From Jimgerdemannia flammicorona (lineage: Eukaryota; Mucoromycota; Endogonomycetes; Endogonales; Endogonaceae): DNA of 17,472 bases. Location: positions 1 to 17,472 of the forward strand of contig RBNI01002798.1 in assembly GCA_003990745.1 (NCBI GenBank), read 5' to 3'. This document shows, piece by piece, positions 16,409 through 17,472 of this stretch (its first letter is position 1; every line of letters starts with the position of its first letter). The notes beneath the pieces were generated by a model that worked only from the letters and a program-made list of their open reading frames with translations, was not told where the DNA came from and did not search any database. Position numbers and translations under genes: made by a program.

Positions 16409-17472
16409 CCATTTGGCTCAAGAACCCAGCTATCTACAGTGGAGAACTTAGCAGGACCAAGTCAGCAACCAAACCAGGGGCAGCAACAGCCCTCCTCAGC
16501 AGAAAAGAAAGCCCACACCCTTGTCAGAACAGTGGCCAGGACCCTATTCAACACCAGTAGCCAGAAAACCGAATTAGAAGAAAGAAGTGACCCAGATTAC
16601 GGTTTGACTTCAAGAGAAAGGAGATGACTCAGAGGACAACCAGAACCACCCCTTCAGATCCAAGACTTAAGCCAAGAAGAAGAAGAGGATATTCCCGAGG
16701 AGTATCAGACCCTTATCCATAGGAAGAACTCAGACAGAAGTGACTACATAACTACTGTTGTTACTCGAGTCACCCCACTAGACTGGGTATACTTTGAAAC
16801 ATCAGAAGGAGAAGAGGACTACCATCCATATCAACCAGAGCAAGATGACGATTGGGGATCAGACCATCAAAAGGACGAATTCAATCTATACCATTATCCA
16901 GACAGCGACACAAACTCACAGCAAGGTGAACAAGACCTCACTACTTCATAACAGCAAGGGGCAGACGAACTCTCTATCAGTTATATCAGTCCACTCCCAC
17001 CATCAGTTGCTCGAACTTCAGTACTCTGGTCGCTCACACCTCGCCACTATCACCAGTCTATCAGAAGATCTCCACCCACTACCCAGGACTTCAACCCCAG
17101 TATTAATTAGAAGAGCCAGATTACCCTCACCCTCACCAAGACACCCCCCTCTGCCAGCACCACTAGATCATCAAGTACTAGCACCACTACCTTTCCCATC
17201 ACCCCGAGGATCTGTCAGAACCCCCACCCCTGAACAATACTCAGATAGTGAAGACGAGCCAGACATGAGCTACCTTCAGAAGTTCTATGGTGCAGATAAT
17301 GAAGATATCGAGGAATTCTTTGGAGAAATCGAAGTTCAAGCAGCTGCCAAACAATGGGATGCTGCAAGAAAACTCAGAATTGTGGAGTCACTCCTGAGAG
17401 GACCAGCTCTACAGAGGTATAATCAAGCCAAGCAAGCCGGAGGAGGAATCCATACAGAGGAACTGAATGACG
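16409..17472 (+). pseudogene. Retrotransposon gag, broken, 3' end beyond the window
   Basis: The frame opens after a TGA at 16406-16408. No ATG is present, and the ENLAGPSQQPNQGQQQ start is preceded by GTG at 16439. An acidic, Gln/Ser-rich N-terminal region follows, typical of fungal gag. TGA at 16625-16627 and TAA at 16949-16951 interrupt it. Both fit C-to-T change of Arg or Gln codons. A frameshift between about 17000 and 17110 moves the reading to the frame that ends EQYSDSEDEPDMSY, then LQKFYGADNEDIEEFFGEIE and LRIVESLLRGPALQRY (17265-17410), which resembles the capsid part of Ty3/gypsy gag. An alternative is that only the part from the ATG at 17265 is translated. Confidence 0.6.

Larger units (their letters stand above)
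14280..17472 (+). mobile_element. 5' part of a younger LTR retrotransposon (long LTR, primer-binding site, gag), truncated by the window
   Basis: Composition changes sharply at about 14280 from AT-rich, CpG-free DNA to CpG-containing DNA beginning TGTGACG, a usual type of Ty3/gypsy LTR start. At 16363-16369 the sequence CGCCACA is the near-complement (6 of 7) of that start, and a primer-binding-site candidate follows three bases later. Gag-like coding then runs to the window edge. This layout suggests one element inserted in the decayed region. The second LTR and pol lie outside, so the element and its LTR length are inferred, not shown. Confidence 0.55.

Noticed and set aside
1..17472. tRNA, rRNA or host protein-coding genes
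   Set aside because: I looked on both strands and saw no cloverleaf box A/B pair, rRNA-like segment or non-transposon protein that I could support, apart from the unassigned ORF at 14397-15473.

Overview
This window is a transposon graveyard from what looks like a filamentous fungus, probably one with RIP-like (repeat-induced point mutation) decay. I see no host gene, tRNA or CRISPR array. Evidence for a fungus: Ty3/gypsy elements with a chromodomain on the integrase, a Tad-like LINE tail ending in (TAA)n, and strong C-to-T / G-to-A decay that turns Gln, Arg and Trp codons into stops in TpA-rich, CpG-poor DNA. The species cannot be told from this sequence.

Layout. (1) 1-1063 and 7122 to about 9900, + strand: one heavily decayed Ty3/gypsy element (protease, RT, RNase H, integrase, GPY/F-like tail). 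(2) 1069-7116, - strand: a complete 6,048-bp chromovirus nested inside it. It has two 404-bp LTRs, a 5-bp target duplication (GATAT), a primer-binding site, a polypurine tract and one long gag-dUTPase-PR-RT-RNase H-IN-chromodomain coding region. That region is broken by in-frame stops, frameshifts and loss of catalytic residues. (3) 8371-8690: an AT-rich insertion inside the older element. (4) About 10441-11787, + strand: the decayed 3' end of a LINE with a (TAA)9 tail. (5) 11788-14279: very AT-rich DNA with a relic LTR core (12088-12141), a 103-bp poly(T) tract, 62-bp tandem repeats and palindromes. (6) 14280-17472, + strand: an abrupt change to CpG-containing, roughly balanced DNA. I read this as the 5' end of a younger LTR retrotransposon with a proposed 2.09-kb LTR (14280-16369), a primer-binding site at 16373 and a broken gag running off the window. 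The proposed LTR carries an intact 358-codon open reading frame of unknown function.

Most notable points: a dUTPase domain with all five motifs between the gag zinc knuckle and the protease; the open reading frame inside the proposed LTR; and a 42-nt TATA-to-AATAAA core of fixed length shared by three LTRs (the nested chromovirus, the relic at 12100 and the young element) that otherwise look unrelated. The elements are linked by nesting and shared decay, not by forming a pathway.
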